A stretch of 64,000 bases of DNA, taken from positions 1 through 64,000 of the forward strand of contig JAJEKB010000931.1 in the NCBI GenBank assembly GCA_022393335.1, given 5' to 3'. The notes below the pieces were generated by a model. It ran no database searches. It was not told where the DNA came from and worked only from the letters and a program-made list of their open reading frames with translations. Each line of letters starts with the position of its first letter. The stretch's first letter is position 1. The position numbers and the translations under genes are program-made. The stretch is from Macrotrachela quadricornifera. Lineage: Eukaryota > Rotifera > Eurotatoria > Philodinida > Philodinidae. Below, one piece after another: positions 1-11,536 of this stretch.

Positions 1-265
1 ATAAGTGAATATCTTATTTTCTAAAGATTTTATTGCGAAAAAAAAAAACGTTCTATTGCGCACTACATATAAGAAGATTAAAAACAATATGTGTGGTGAA
101 ACAAAAAAAAGGATTAGAAATGATTGTTTTATTATTATTAGATATATATGTTAGAAGTAGAAATATGGTAAGTATAAGTATATTTTTAGTGGTCTTCGTT
201 CGAAATTTTCTACAAATGAACAAATAAAAAATAGTATGATATATACTTGAAAAATAACACTACCT
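1..265. other. Left edge, no gene seen
   Basis: AT-rich sequence with a short plus-strand open frame (33-227) that has no recognisable domain and low-complexity composition. It is probably the 3' flank of the PAN-domain gene on the minus strand. I see nothing else in it. Confidence 0.5.
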
Positions 266-920
266 TTATGGTGGAGAATATGCGCCTGTATCTGTGCTAA
301 AAGTGTTTTGTAAGCCGGATGCCTTATTAGTTTTCAAAAAACAAGTTCCATCTCCATTCCTTGTCCACGCCATACATTGTGGTACATATCCGCAAAGAAC
401 TGCACATTTTTCTGCGGTGTCAGTTTTGATACCACTCGATAATTCTCTAATGTCATTACCGTAATTATTTTTTCCATGTAGAATTTCACTGCATCGCATA
501 GCTGAATTACCTGTTATTTAAGTACAAACAAAGTATTGATTATTATTCTGTTCTCGAATAGAGACAAAATCGTACTGAAAGAAAGTCCATGTAGTCTCTC
601 TGTTTGCCTCTTCTATTTTTCTTTGTTTTAAAGAATTTTGGATGGACATAAAGTTATTTATTAACTTTTATTTATTTAGGTTTACTAAAATTATTTTTTA
701 GTTTTTTCTCTCATTCGATTTCATCTTACCTTTCAAACATTTATAGAGTGCATGTGTTGTTACTCATTAAACATTCATTTTACTCACCTCGTTTGAATAA
801 AAGGTCTTCCCAACTTTCATTATCATCATCATCAAGCATTTAATATGTATTTCTAGCATCGATGCATTTGCCTATAATCATCATTCCAACCAGAACAAAG
901 AAGATGGCGGTCAATTTCAT
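266..920 (-). pseudogene. Small secreted PAN/apple-domain protein gene with in-frame stop
   Basis: Two exons, 788-920 and 266-510, join in phase (donor GTGAGT, acceptor AACAG) to a 126-codon frame. Exon 1 opens with a clear signal peptide (MKLTAIFFVLVGMMIIGKC), followed by an acidic stretch (LDDDDNESWEDLL) and a basic KRG. Exon 2 carries one PAN-like unit with Cys pairs in the pattern CSEIL, TAEKCAVLC, PQCMAWT and TCFLK, which is typical of PAN/apple folds that bind protein or carbohydrate outside the cell. Codon 27, just after the signal peptide, is TAA in the otherwise open frame, so the secreted product would be truncated. An ATG follows the stop directly, but starting there would lose the signal peptide. 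It could be a recent pseudogene, an allelic null or a sequencing error. The PAN call is fairly sure; the functional state is not. Confidence 0.7.
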
Positions 921-2304
921 ATTTCAATGATTATCTTAATAAAAAAGATAGAAACATGATGTCTATCACACTTTCATTACAACATATCTTTAAAATACTG
1001 ACTTGGCTAATATTTCAACTGAATAGGGAATAAATAATGAGGAAAAATATATCTTAGCTCGTTTATATAAATACTTATCTTCGTTGCGGATAATTAATTG
1101 TTCATAATAAATAATGAGAGAAAATCGATATATTTAGTATAATAAAAGAAAGGAGACGCGCTATTCATATGATTAATCACAACAGCAATGATTGTGCATG
1201 GTCAAACTCTGAGAAGGGCGAATACTATGTATTTTAAAAATAGGCAAGGATTATTCATTCAGACCAAGGTTAATTTGACGTTTTTTTTTCTTAAAATTCG
1301 CTTTCATGTATTATGAATTGTTCGAAATCAACAAGATAAATCAATATAGTAATCAAAGCAGAAATGATGACAGGTGATATGAAGGAAATGCACTAAAAGC
1401 ACAATCATAGCCAACGACAAGTAAAATATAGTATTCTTTTTTATAATATGCTTAAGTGTAGCAGTTAAGAGTATTTGTGTAATCATACAAAGAGAAATGA
1501 TATTTTAAATATCAAATAGTAACACGAATATGATAATTTTAAAAATACCACCAATATCATTATAACAAGTATTGAGTCAGATCATGTATGTATTAAAAAA
1601 ATAGATACATAGACAGAAGAAAAAAAATACGTTCAAAACATTTGAGCAGAAGCGAATAAAACGACGCGAAAGAAGTCAAGAGGAATCTCCATAGTTTTTA
1701 CACAAAATAGCTGTCATATTTGAGAAGAGTCAATCTATATTGTGTCTCAAACGTTTTCATGAATGTGATGCCGACAATATGAAATTGAGATAATTCTCTT
1801 CAGTCCATTCTTTTCTTACATACATCTCTCTTATTTACTGATGTGATCTATTCTATTTGTGTATTATTGCATTAAAATTACCAATGAGAATGATGTTTTC
1901 AGTAATTATGAGAAGATAATCATTTAACTTCAGTCTTCAATTATTTGACTATGTAGTAGATACTTTACTACTACATTCCTATGCAGTTGTTGACGATAAA
2001 AGTACAATCGTAAATATTACTGTATACTGTCATATATATTTGTAATACTAACATAATTCATTTTAACCTGAACTGACTTGATTCAAATTACAGTACACAT
2101 ATATCCAATGGTTCATTATCATGTTATGCATTGTAGAGAAGATTTTTTGATTTCTCTAAAAATAATTCTTATCCAATGCCAAATCAACAATTTATTAATT
2201 CATTCTAATACAAAATTCTCCTAAATTATTTTATATATAAAATTTTATTGAATATTTAATAAAAAACAAGAAATGAGATAAAGTCTTTTTATTTTTGTTT
2301 TATT
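921..2304. other. Intergenic, no gene seen
   Basis: About 1.4 kb of AT-rich sequence with no long open frame. The one local structure I noticed is a perfect 9-bp hairpin at 1951-1976 (ATGTAGTAG, 8-nt loop, CTACTACAT). The stretch holds the upstream side of the PAN gene and the 3' side of the EFCAB2 gene. Confidence 0.5.
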
Positions 2305-3034
2305 TTAATCATTATCTTCGACAACAAGATTTTGTAAAAAATCTTTATAAGTACATATACGATTTGATTCATCATCAAGAGCTATTGTCATAAAATCTTG
2401 AAATTCTTCATCATTAAATGGTTCACCTTAAATTATAGCAAATATATTTTTATGATAAAATAAAATAATTTAAATACCTTCTTTACATAAATAATTTCGA
2501 AATTCTTCTTCTGTTAAATGACCATTATTTTGAGCATCAAGAACTTGAAAAGCTCGTAAAATTTTACTTTCAGGTTCACCTTGATAACGACGATCTTTTA
2601 ATATTATATTCATTACACTTAAAAATCTTTCTAAATGAATTGATTCAGGATTTGAATCATCAGACATCTATAATACACAGAATATTTTTCAATTATTTCT
2701 ATTATTATATACATTACTTCACTTAAAATATCTTGAAGTTCACCTTCCGTTGGGACAAGACCAAGTGATCGTACAACAGTACCTAATTCTGTTGATGGAA
2801 TTGTATTATTTGATTCTTGATCAAATACATTGAATGCATCAGTTAAACGTTTGATACGAGCTTGATTAGCTCGTTCTAAATAATAAAAATTATAAAATAT
2901 TTTTTGATAAATTTATCTTAAGAAGAGTTACAATAAAAAAACCAACCTTCACTTTCACGTATTGGATCTCGTAAAGTTATTCGATTTTCTTGATTAGGAA
3001 CAGCTGCACCTGCTGCATCCATTGTTGTCGCCAT
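2305..3034 (-). CDS. EFCAB2: EF-hand domain protein 2 / dynein regulatory complex subunit 8
   Basis: Four exons (2947-3034, 2718-2875, 2478-2667, 2305-2426) join in phase to 185 residues. The protein is calmodulin-like throughout. The first EF loop is DQESNNTIPSTE in the context KRLTDAFNVF, and the remaining units are degenerate (LDAQNNGHLTEEEF and LDDESNRICTYKDF). The order and spacing, including VVRSLGLVPTEGEL and LRAFQVLD, match EFCAB2/DRC8, a subunit of the nexin-dynein regulatory complex that links outer doublets and tunes axonemal dynein in motile cilia. It starts MATTMDAAGAAV. An alternative identity would be another calmodulin-like protein, but the full-length match to EFCAB2 makes that unlikely. 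It is the only clearly ciliary gene here besides PKD2. Confidence 0.85.
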
Positions 3035-4212
3035 TAATAATGTGTGTTCGAGTTTGTTACCTTAGAGTGTTAAATAAATATGCATATACTTTAACCATAT
3101 TTGTTTATGTCAAATGTCAAATTTTCTTTATTGAGAAATTTACAATCAAATAATTTATATGTCAAAATCAATGAAACTTGTAAGAATTTAATGATTTCTA
3201 TTAGTTATGTATTAAAAGCGACATCTAAACAATGTTTATTTTGAATCAATGAAAAAAGCTTATATTATCATAGACAGACAGAACTTCATTTTATACATCG
3301 TTTCTATGACAAAGTTTTTTGAACATTTTTGAAATCGTTCATATCGAGAAGGATTTTGAAAACAGAAGATATTCTATTCAGAGTATTTGAATATCAGAAC
3401 GTTAAAAGAGTAATCGATAAAATATACAGAGAATTTTTCGATTTTTATGTCACGTTTTTTAATGAGTAACTTTTTAAGCATGCGAAATGTGTCAGGTTTT
3501 ACTCGATTGACTGTTATTATGAACATATATATTACTCTAGGTAATTCATAAAAATTTTTAAACATTTTTTTATTCACATTGTATATAAAACCTCTGACGA
3601 TAATCAGATCACTCTAACCAACTATGCATTGACTAATCGATAAATTTTATATTTTATTATAATTATACAAAATCGTTTTCTATTTTCATTTAAACTTTTT
3701 CAAACATACAGATTTTTATTGATATTTGATTTTATCATTTCTCCAGGGTCATATATTCTAACTTAACTTTTATTCAATCTTCTATTTCTGATGATTTTTT
3801 TTTTTCTTCTTTGTTTGCGTTTTTATATGTAATCAGAAGAACAAAAAAGAACGAATGTGTGACAAAATTTGAAGAAAAAAAAGTACTAAGGAAATAAAAA
3901 TCGACCACATCAAACAAGATTCACATTCATATATAAGGATAAAGAAAATAAATGACACCACGCGTACGATAGGAACTCTATTTGAACATCGCATGGACGT
4001 TTGTTGTTAAATTGCCTTTTTTTTAGTTTGGTAAGAAACGAACAAAATGAATGAATGTATGATAATGATAATATAAAAAAAATGCGCAAACATGTGACAA
4101 TCAAAGCTGAATAACAAAAACAGACTCCGATTACATAAGAAAAAAAAAATAGTGATGATAACGTTTTAAGTAAATGAAGAAAGCTTAATTAATCGAGGTT
4201 GGTAATAATAAT
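3035..4212. other. Intergenic, no gene seen
   Basis: About 1.2 kb between the EFCAB2 start and the RAB11 stop. Two minus-strand open frames (3374-3577, 3910-4104) are low-complexity and show no domain or splice context, so I treat them as chance. Confidence 0.5.
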
Positions 4213-5159
<947 letters not shown>

Positions 5160-6136
5160 TATATCTTGCTATTATATATATATATATATCAACAAATATA
5201 TTTATTATCTTAAATATATACTAATTAAATAATAAGGTTTGATACATAAAAATATTTTTCACTCACATGTATATGTGTTTTTACAATACGTTATGGTTGT
5301 GACGTGACGCGTCGATTAAACAAAATATGATTGGATTATTGTCTCCTATCTCATTGTCTGACTCACACTAACTCAGATGAAACATATAACCATTGGAATA
5401 TCGAAATCATAAGATGCCGCTAGATGATAGAAATTAAATATTTTATATTTCAATTAAAATAAATATATGAGATTTTATATGATTTTTAAGTAATAATAAG
5501 TAAGAGATAGAATTATAGAAAGTTTATATTTACAAAAATTAAATCATTGAAAGATAATTATTATGTTACATTGTATAGAAACAAACGAAATATACTTTAT
5601 TCAGTTTTATTTATTCGATTGAATGAATCAATAAATATAAGTCAAATATGATTCATTTTAGTCTTTATCAAGGAAAATAAAGTTATGTGATGATCATGAT
5701 CTATTACACAAACATTCCAATATATATATATCGAATGACTGAAAAATACGTCATATGATAGAGAAAGATTCTAATTCAATAAGTTTATTTCTTTCTTATC
5801 TAAAGCTTAAGTATAAAGTTTATCATAAAGACTTTTTAATTCACAATATTTGCTTTTGAATTAATCAAAATTTTATTATTTCTTAAAAATAAAAAATAAA
5901 TTTTTATCAACAAAAAAAAAATACTATACTTCTAGATTTAATATTATTACCTTTTATTTTTAAAAAATGTTAATTATCTATTCAATAAAATATCAATAAA
6001 ATTCTTTTTTTATTTTTATTATTTTCTTATTTTTATCTTTGTTAACGACTAACATTGGTATTTACTTTATACTCTCTTGAGAATATTGTCCTAGAAAAGA
6101 AAGAATAAATTGACAATAAAAAAACAATCTGATAAC
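5160..6136. other. Divergent spacer between RAB11 and SLC3A2-like genes
   Basis: A 977-bp AT-rich region that must hold the upstream regions of both divergent genes. It includes an AT dinucleotide run near 5173-5190. Just upstream of RAB11 there is a possible splice acceptor (ATAATAG). Near 6090 the plus strand reads GTCCTAG followed by purines, which could be an acceptor for the SLC3A2-like leader. I see no defined promoter motif. Confidence 0.4.
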
Positions 6137-7717
6137 ATGATAGAAGCAACTCGTACCGATACAGCTGATGGTGATTTTAAAATTACAACAAATCAATTAC
6201 CAATTAAACAATCAAATTTATTATTAACAACTCCAACATGGTTAAAACGAGCACGAATAATATGTGCTTTAATTTATATTCTACTTCTAACTGCTTATTT
6301 TATATTTATAATCGTTTGTATTGTACTTTATCCACGTTGTGAACAAGCACCTTCAACACCATGGTGGATAAATAGTGTATTTCTACGTTTTTCATCTCGT
6401 ACTACAACATTTAATGATTTAACTAATAAACTTGATAATTATAAAAATAATTTTAGTATACAAGCTCTTTGGCTTAGTCCACTTTTTCCATTATCAAATC
6501 AATTAAATCCATTAGAATGGAATAATGTTGATAATAATTTAGGTGGATCAAATGCATTAATTAATCTTATAACTAAAGCGCATGATAATAATATTCGAGT
6601 TATTGTTGATTATCCATTAAATCATTTATCAATTCAATCAAATTATTTTACTTCTAATGATGATGATTATTTTGTATGGAATGAACAAGGTAATACAAGT
6701 AATTGGATGACAATTAATAATAATCAACAATCAGCATGGACTTATAATAATCGAAAAAATTCATTTTATTTACATCAATTTAATAATAATGATGATTCAA
6801 TTGATATTAATTATCGAAATAATCGTGTTTTTAATGATATAATTAATTCATTTTCCTATTGGGATAAAGATTTTCAAATTGATGGATTTAATTTACAAGG
6901 GATTAGTTATGCATATGAAGATTATGAATATAGAAATGAAACAAGTAGTAATTATACCCGAACAAGACATCTTGATGAAGATTATCTTTTACTTGCACGT
7001 ATTAGATCTGAAATTGATAAGAAAAAAATTTTATTACTTGATTCAATTGATTCATTATCTACTTCTAATGAACAATTCTTAACACGTTATTATAATGATG
7101 AAAATGGTTATTTAGGTGGTGTACAATTAGCTTCATTAAATAATTTTATATTAGTTAATGAATCTCAAACAAATTTAACAATATTATTTAATAAATATTA
7201 TGATTCGATATTTTTTAAAGAAAAAAAACCATTTATATGGTCATCATTATCATTAAATTCAAAATTAAATGAAGCTTTTTTTGCTGCATGTCTATTTCAT
7301 ATAGGTGCTATATCTATTGATATTGATAAACAAGGAGAACAATTATCAAATGAACAATTAATTCGTCTTCGTCAAATAATAACATATGCACAAACATTAG
7401 ATGTTTTTCGTGTTGGTCATATACAACAAAATATTCTTATAAATTCACAATGGATAACTATTGAACGAACAAGACGTGGTTCAAAACATCATATGATTAT
7501 TATTAATTTTAATAATATTGAACAAGAAGATAAAATTGAATTAAAAGATGGAATTACAAGTGCTGTTGAAGTTCTTTTAACAAATATTGAAGATCCTGGA
7601 ACAAAATATGAAACAAATGCATTGATTGATATGAGTAACTCTATTCGTTTAAGACCTTATGAATATCTTATTATTCGTTGGTCACCATCTATTGAAGGAC
7701 TTGGAATTATATTTTAA
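6137..7717 (+). CDS. SLC3A2: Amino-acid transporter heavy chain, 4F2hc/SLC3A2-like
   Basis: Single-exon gene of 526 codons. The frame opens further upstream only through a TTG at 6110, so I place the start at the first ATG, 6137 (MIEATRTDTADGD). The order is: a cytosolic N-terminus, one transmembrane helix at about residues 42-65, then PRCEQAPSTPWW. Its cysteine (about residue 68) sits where 4F2hc/rBAT use a cysteine for the disulfide to the light-chain transporter. An ectodomain with an alpha-amylase-like (GH13) barrel follows. Landmarks are ALWLSPLFPL, DNNIRVIVDYPLNHLS and the helix SYWDKDFQIDGFNLQG. The last lacks the catalytic acid of true glucosidases, as expected for the non-enzymatic heavy chain. 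It is a type II membrane glycoprotein that escorts SLC7 transporters to the cell surface. A partial copy of its 3' end lies 3.1 kb downstream. Confidence 0.85.
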   Translation: MIEATRTDTADGDFKITTNQLPIKQSNLLLTTPTWLKRARIICALIYILLLTAYFIFIIVCIVLYPRCEQAPSTPWWINSVFLRFSSRTTTFNDLTNKLDNYKNNFSIQALWLSPLFPLSNQLNPLEWNNVDNNLGGSNALINLITKAHDNNIRVIVDYPLNHLSIQSNYFTSNDDDYFVWNEQGNTSNWMTINNNQQSAWTYNNRKNSFYLHQFNNNDDSIDINYRNNRVFNDIINSFSYWDKDFQIDGFNLQGISYAYEDYEYRNETSSNYTRTRHLDEDYLLLARIRSEIDKKKILLLDSIDSLSTSNEQFLTRYYNDENGYLGGVQLASLNNFILVNESQTNLTILFNKYYDSIFFKEKKPFIWSSLSLNSKLNEAFFAACLFHIGAISIDIDKQGEQLSNEQLIRLRQIITYAQTLDVFRVGHIQQNILINSQWITIERTRRGSKHHMIIINFNNIEQEDKIELKDGITSAVEVLLTNIEDPGTKYETNALIDMSNSIRLRPYEYLIIRWSPSIEGLGIIF

Positions 7718-10700
7718 TGCTTATTTCTATGAAGACTTTTTTTTTTTTATTTTTATTAATTTCAAATAATAATTTTTTTTTAATCTTTTGCTTCCGATAA
7801 CAAAAGTAATAATAAAAAAAAAACAATTTATCTGACTATTTCTGGTGTTCTTACTATATTTTATAAATAAATAGAATCGATAATAACTTTTTCTTTCAAA
7901 AACAAATCAATTATTTGATAAGATAAACGTATTTTTTATTTTTTGTATGACGTGCTTTGTATATTTGTTTTGCTATTTTGTATACTCATAATAACTTAAT
8001 TCTTTTGTCATTTTTAGCATACTTCAGTAACTTAGATATTGAGCAGAATACCAAATAAAAAATGTCGAATTATGATTCACGGGAAAGATTATGAATATTT
8101 ATTCAATGTGTACATATAATAAGTTATTTCTTTTTTTAGGTTTTTAAAGAGAAAACGTCCATAAGATGACAAGGTAACAACTTTCGGATAGAACTCCATA
8201 AATAAAAGTTTTATCTTTGAAAGAATTGCTCTTACTTTTTTAGCTTGAAGCTTTCAAAACTTGTGCAAATGGAATATTGGTAACTATCGATAATGTATAT
8301 TTTGGTTCTTTGTATTTAAATTTCTTTTTTTTGTCTTAAATTCAGCAGATAATCTGATAATCAAATGTTGATAAAATTGAATAAAAAATTATTTTAAAGA
8401 TTTAGATTAACAAATAGAATGAAGTATAATAAATATCTTTATCCTTTAATTTAATAATGTTTTATAGCTGAACGAATAGGTTGATTGATGATTTATTATT
8501 TTATATTTGATTCATCTGCTAGTTTAAAACAATTCATTATAATGCTCAATTAGTTGAATCATTTCGTAAATCAAGATTAAAAATTTTTCTTTAGTTTGAA
8601 TGTTATTGGTTAGCGTCTCATTCTGCAAAATATATTTTAGAAACAGTATTTGTTTATAGTTTTTCTCATTTAACAAGATCATTGTTTAATCTATTGAGCA
8701 GCTGACAAGACTATTCTTTGCTAATTTACGTAACGGATCGTTTAGTAAAGATCTTATTTGTACAATAAATCTCAGAAAAAAAATAAGTCTAATTTTTTGA
8801 AGCCAATCATATTTTAGCTACAAAATAAGGTCAAAGTCAAAGCATTATCATTAATATTATTGAATTATAAGATTATTAATAAGATAGCATGCCATTTTAA
8901 TATCACGAAAATTCTTATCCATTCATCCTTTCACATTGAAAGTATTAATAAAAAAACAGCATTGTAAGGCATACAGATTTTATATTACATGAAAGTTTGT
9001 TATTAATGTCAAACAATTAAACAGGCATATATCGAACAGAAACTATTTAAATTGTTCATATAGTTTTGAATGTTTATGTGATTTGTTCAGTAAGTTACTG
9101 ATCATGAGTATGCAGTTGGAAAGATGTGATCCTAGCCATTTTTGCTGAAGTGATTCAAACTGCAGTAGGTATATTAGCTTGCTGAGTAGAAAAAAACATC
9201 TGTTTCCAAAATAAAAGGATTTTTGTCATGGATACACGAAACTTTAGAAAAATGCCGAACTGTACAAATGTAGTTAACTTACTCTAATTGACAATAAAGT
9301 TTTTTATATTGACATGCGAGAACATCGACCGCGTTCAAATCAAATTATCACTCATTATCAAACTAACAAATTTAAAATATCATGCCTCTATAGCGAGCAA
9401 TGATCGAAATATTCAATGTTTTACTTAATCATAAGATTTTTTAAAGAAATATGTATTCAGAATCTTGTTGAAATTTATATGAATCATATGAAGATCACAT
9501 TAGATTCAGTTTTTTTCTGCAAATCTATTAATATTGAATTGAGAAAAAAAAAGAAATATAATATATTTGTAAAATATTTCATACGAAATATAGCTAAAGA
9601 TTAAGTAAATGTATACATCACTTTGTTTTATAGGATTGATCATATATCTCAAAATTACAAAAATAAATATAATAGAAAATAGACACAAACGTTAACTTAA
9701 GTTGATAACTGATTTTATTTTCCTAGTACTAATTCTAATAAAAATAATTTACTTAATCTTTGACTTGTAGAAAAAGAGCTGAATCTAATATAATTCAAAT
9801 ATAAATGGCATAAATCATCATACGATTATGAACACATATTTCTTCAATAATCTCATGATTATGTAAAATATCTAATGTGAATGGTTTGTATAGTATTATG
9901 CTCATATATAAAAACTAAATATGTGTAATATCTTGGCTCATGCTTGCTATGAAGATATGATATTGTACATTTGTTAGTTTGATGATGAATAATAATTTTC
10001 TATTAGAATAATGTAGATTGAATATTTATATGTATAAAAGAAAGAATATAAATATATTTCGAAAAAACTTACTAAGCATAGATGGTAAAGATATTCATAA
10101 TTGTCAAATTAATTTCTGTGCATCTTCAAAAAGAAATGAATGACTAAGGTAGTCGACGTATAGAAAAACAATGCTAAAAATTATATAGAATAAAAAACAA
10201 AATAATATTTTTTTTTATTAACCATGGTAGTGCAAATTTTCTGTTTTATTATTAATATTAGAAAATATTGGACGAGCTTTATTAAGAAGTCTTGAATGTG
10301 AACATCCATTTAAAACACAAACATAAGTCGAACTTTTTGAAAAAATTTTTTTGTTTATATGAGTTGTAGACAGACCATGTGTTAGTATTTCGATCGTCGT
10401 TTGAATGACCTCGATCGACCCTGCTGTTCAATTGCTATCGAATATCCACGAAAACCTTCCACCAAAAAATAATTTTCTAATGTGCTCAGTGGATTCTGCA
10501 TGGAAGTTATTCATAAAAATGTTGAAAAAAAATATCAGACTGCTCCCGCACTTATTTTTCAGTTATCTCAAAAACTTGATTTTCATCGAAGTCATACGAT
10601 TGTGCCAAGGACAACGTCCCTTTAACTTCATCAGATCGAGCTGAGATTTTTATTATAGATACTTTGAAGTTCATCCGGACTTATAGGATTACAAACGTCA

Positions 10701-10853
10701 GAAACTTGGTTCTGCCAAAAACTTTTACATAGTTTTTTTTATTAAAAATAACGAAAGTGAGATTTTTGGGTTCTTCATAAAAAAAAACCATGAAAACTGC
10801 CTTAGAGAATTTTTTCCTCGAACACGTCTCTCATCATTTTAAGTGATCTATTT
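7718..10853. other. Intergenic between SLC3A2-like gene and its partial copy
   Basis: About 3.1 kb. The first roughly 310 bp (to about 8025) is the SLC3A2-like 3' flank, which is repeated at 11007-11340. The rest is AT-rich, with no convincing coding frame. From about 10380 to 10690 the base composition is visibly less AT-rich, and an open frame (10405-10644) shows no domain I recognise. That could be part of a decayed repeat. Confidence 0.45.
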
Positions 10854-11340
10854 GTCTTGTAATAAACAAATATAAACATACATTCTGGTACAAAATAGAA
10901 AATTAATGCATTAATTAATGTAACTAAATCTATTCAGTTAAGATCTTCTGAATATATTATTATTCATTGGTTATCATATATTGAAGAACTTGAAATTATT
11001 GTTTAATATTTCTATCAAAATTTTCTTTTTTTCTTTTTTATTAATTTCAAATAGTATGTTTTTTTTTCTTTATACTTTTTTTTATCTATTATTTTCAGTA
11101 GCAAAAATAAAGAACGCAATTTGTCTAAAAATTCCTAGTGTTGTTACCATATTTCATAAACAAATAGAATTAATAATTTTTTTTTCTCTTGAAAAGAAAA
11201 CTTTATTTATTTGCTAAGAAAAAAAAAAGATATCATTTCTTTTTTTTTTGTTTTTGTAAGACGTGTTTCTATATTTTATTTCTATTTTGTATGCTCATAA
11301 CAACTTCCTTAGTTTTTTGTCGTTTTTAACATACTTCTAT
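10854..11340 (+). pseudogene. Decayed partial duplicate of the SLC3A2-like 3' end
   Basis: Direct comparison with 7571-8025 shows the same sequence with substitutions and small indels. Positions 10887-11006 align codon for codon with the last 40 codons of the SLC3A2-like gene and end at the same TAA (11004-11006). For example NALINVTKSIQLRS stands against NALIDMSNSIRLRP. One codon that is TAT in the parent is TAG here (10896-10898), so the fragment is not coding. Similarity continues through the 3' flank (shared runs such as TTAATTTCAAATA and the GACGTG and ACTCATAA neighbourhoods) to about 11340. There is no promoter or 5' part. The copy ends about 200 bp before the PKD2 start, so part of the PKD2 upstream region derives from a duplicated 3' flank. 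Confidence 0.8.
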
Positions 11341-11536
11341 TTTCCATCCTATTGAAACAGACAAAGCATACGTAGACAATAAGAAAAAAAGAAAAATTGA
11401 CATAGTTAAAAAATTAAATATTTTTTTTTCTCACTTTCTCTCTTATTTTTTTAATCGAGAAAAGTAGACATCATTTTATTCTCACATATAGTCATTTCTC
11501 AACTACACAAAAAATAAATAAAAGTTTGTATTCATA
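11007..11536. other. PKD2 upstream region
   Basis: 530 bp between the SLC3A2-like pseudogene stop and the PKD2 ATG. The left two thirds are homologous to the SLC3A2-like 3' flank. The remainder is T- and A-rich with no evident motif. The open frame 10981-11217 is this duplicated flank read through and is not a gene. Confidence 0.5.

Noticed and set aside
1951..1976. 9-bp perfect hairpin in the intergenic region
   Set aside because: Short stems like this are expected by chance in 64 kb of AT-rich DNA; no neighbouring gene end or U-run makes it a functional RNA.
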